DNA of 64,000 nt from Glandiceps talaboti (Eukaryota; Hemichordata; Enteropneusta; Spengelidae): the NCBI RefSeq assembly GCF_964340395.1, contig NC_135551.1:19083003-19147002 (forward strand). The letters are read 5' to 3'. How positions within the stretch are numbered: the stretch's first letter is position 1; each line of letters starts with the position of its first letter. Position numbers and translations under genes: made by a program. Below are positions 61,953 through 64,000 of this stretch, piece by piece. Below the pieces are notes generated by a model that saw only the letters and a list, made by a program, of their open reading frames with translations, ran no database searches and had not been told where the DNA came from.

Positions 61953-63605
61953 CTAGGAAAATAAAGACAAAGACATTACCCAATTGGATATTAACTTCTG
62001 ATGGCTTAGGAATGTGCGATGTTCAAGGGATCCTCCGTGTTTCTCACACTTGCTCATTCATTCATTCATTCATTCATTCATTCATTCATTCATTCATTCA
62101 TTCATTCATTCATTCATTCAGTCAGTCAGTCAGTCAGTCAGTCAGTCAGTCAGTCAGTCAGTCAGTCAGTCAGTCAGTCAGTCAGTCAGTCAGTCAGTCC
62201 GTCCGTCCGTCAGTCAATCACCCACCCACTCACTCACTCACTCACTCACCTATCAAACACATACTCTTGTTTAATCCTCTGCACATTCTAAAATATATCC
62301 GACTGAAATAATTCAACCAACCAACCAACCAACCAACCAACCAACCAACCATCCTTCCATCCATCGTCCACTTTTTCATCATCAGCCCAACATCTATTAA
62401 TTCATTCATTCACGTGCCTATTTGTTCTGTGTCATCATTTCTTTGATTAGGGTCCCCGATAAATTGCGACGTTTTACTGTTTCACAAGCTCAACTCAGCA
62501 GCTCGGGGGGGGGGGGGAGCGAAATAGGCACATGATATCAAAGGTTTGAAAGTGTAAAATGTTACGAATGTTCTTACCTGATCTTCCATCGGTAGTTGAC
62601 AAGTAGAGAGATCACGGCACAAACAAGGATAACTCCAAATACAGAGACACAGGCCACCATGACAGTTGGAAACTCACATTGTAATTTGTCTGGGTTGAAT
62701 TGTAGGATTGTTTGTCCCGATGAACATTTAGTGTCATTGATCTTGTAAATGAACTTGACACTTCCAATCCAGTTACGGAACCATCTCAACTCACAACCAC
62801 AATTAAACTTATTACCATACAGGTGAAGTTTTTCCATGTTTGTTAAATTATGCAATCCAACATTTTCAGCTATACTACTCAGTTCGCAGTTGGCAAGTTG
62901 TAGATCGGTTATCTTCCTCGACCCATCAAACATATGCTGTGGAAGTACATACAGGTGGTTGTACTGGAGCATTACACGTCTCAGATATGGTAAGTTATGG
63001 AATAATGAAGGGGGAATATATTCCAATCGGTTTCCGTTGAGAATTATATTAATCAATAAAGTGTTATAACGAAACGCGTCTTCTGCAATGTTGACCAAAT
63101 TAACTTTCTCTAATCTGACATTACGAAGCCGTCTTAGAGGTTTGAACAAGTCACTCGGGATGTTGTGCAAACCCCTCTGGTAACTTAAATCTAAATCTTC
63201 AAGTTTCTCTAACCCTTCGAAGGCATTTGGGTGAACTTGGTCAGAAATAAGGGAGTTATATTTTAGACAAAGTGACTTCGCGCTTTTGAGATGAGAAAAT
63301 GCGCCAGAATTCAATTTCGAAATCTTATTATTACCCAGGTATAGGCGATACGTCTCTGGTGGTATGTTCTCGGGTACAGACGATATCCCATATGGGTTAG
63401 AATCCGATTTGCTGGCCATAACACGTAAACCGTATGCTGTACGTCTTCCTTTGACGAAATGACAGTACTCGCAGATGCAGTTTTTCGGACATGTAACGTT
63501 CACAGCTTTAACGCAAGGAACATGTCGTGAACCCGACGTTGTATCAAAATACACAATACAGCTGACTAATGTCACTAAAACAGATATTTTCAGGAATAAA
63601 TCCAT
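61436..63605 (-). CDS. Toll-like receptor, short LRR ectodomain (copy B)
   Basis: Two exons, 63605-62578 and 61952-61436, joined in phase into 514 residues. Start ATG 63605 (MDLFLKISVLVTLVSCIVY, signal peptide); an upstream TTG in frame is not credible. Same layout as copy A: Cys block (VTCPKNCICEYC), about eight LRRs, LRRCT (NKFNCGCELRWFRNWIGSVK), TM helix and TIR exon. The LRRs differ clearly from copy A (for example LEDLDLSYQRGLHNIPSDLF versus LERLDLSDQPGMNFISSDLF), while LRRCT, TM and TIR are almost identical. The intron (61953-62577) is full of microsatellites and unrelated to that of copy A. Confidence 0.93.
62055..62352. repeat. (ATTC)n, (AGTC)n and (CCAA)n microsatellites in TLR copy B intron
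   Basis: 62055-62120 is ATTC, 62120-62200 AGTC, then CACT units and, at 62311-62352, CCAA units. Confidence 0.95.
62578..63605 (-). CDS. TLR copy B, LRR and transmembrane exon
   Basis: 1028 bp from ATG to donor AAGATCAG|GTAAGA; signal peptide, LRRNT-like Cys block, LRRs, LRRCT and TM. Confidence 0.93.
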
Positions 63606-63632
63606 TTTGGTCAATCGTACAGACTTCGACAA

Positions 63633-64000
63633 GTGAAAATAGACTCAATTAACGATGACAGAGGGTACAACGTTCTTCGCTGAAATAAGAAATGGTGTTG
63701 AGTCGTGTAATTTAATTTCCAAACCACGTGACGTGGTTACAACAAATACAGGAAGTATGAGTCTATATGAACCCCAGTCCAGGTCAAGTAATTTGAACTT
63801 TGCTTTGCAAACCTTTGAAGAAGTCATTGTTTACATTGTATTGGAAAATGCATAGAAAGTGTACGCCAAGGAAACCTTAGTTAGGTCACCATATCAGAGC
63901 TTTGAACCCCACAGTTTCATAGTGTAAACTTGAATGTGCATTTGTCAGACATGTGTGCTTCAATGTATTAAGATTTTAAGGCAAATGGTCAAGGTAAAAG
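63633..64000. other. Upstream flank of TLR copy B
   Basis: No gene seen. Unlike the pseudogene, this flank shows no obvious similarity to that of copy A. Confidence 0.5.

Overview
The window is nuclear DNA of an invertebrate animal. It is AT-rich, its genes are split by GT/AG introns, it carries many simple-sequence repeats, short inverted-repeat transposons and tRNA-derived SINEs, and it has metazoan gene families (IBTK, an MPP8-like chromodomain gene, a galactose 3-O-sulfotransferase, Toll-like receptors). A marine deuterostome or lophotrochozoan fits best. I cannot name the phylum from sequence alone.

Layout, left to right. 1-6.9 kb: no gene recognised; MITE copies and microsatellites. 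7.2-12.8 kb, minus strand: the first two coding exons of an MPP8-like chromodomain gene, whose 3' part was not found and probably lies beyond the left edge. 13-15.5 kb: foldback elements and a minisatellite. 15.6-16.7 kb, minus: a Gal3ST-family sulfotransferase in one long exon. 17-27.6 kb: gene-poor, with five or more minisatellites, several TIR elements and SINE-like sequences. 27.8-48.9 kb, minus: a complete IBTK gene. I could join 21 coding exons (43970 down to 27811) in consistent phase into a 1345-residue protein, close to the 1353 residues I recall for human IBTK, with a 5' exon near 48.8-48.9 kb. Intron 1 holds a 1.5-kb transposon with a 9-bp target duplication and a decayed RecQ-like helicase start. 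49.5-63.6 kb, minus: a cluster of short Toll-like receptors, with one truncated pseudogene (49.5-50.2 kb) and two intact two-exon genes (52.2-54.2 kb and 61.4-63.6 kb), separated by microsatellites, a 146-bp tandem repeat and a LINE 3' end.

The genes are unrelated neighbours, not a pathway. IBTK is a BTB/RCC1/ankyrin adaptor of CUL3 ubiquitin ligases, MPP8 proteins read H3K9 methylation, Gal3ST sulfates galactose on glycans in the Golgi, and the TLRs are innate immune receptors. The most unusual signals are minisatellites built from exon edges: the donor edge of the chromodomain exon is copied about three more times into its intron, and the acceptor edge of IBTK coding exon 10 is copied about six times into the preceding intron. 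A third repeat grew from a transposon/host junction. The TLR pair has nearly identical LRRCT-TM-TIR coding sequence next to diverged ectodomains and unrelated introns, which suggests gene conversion.
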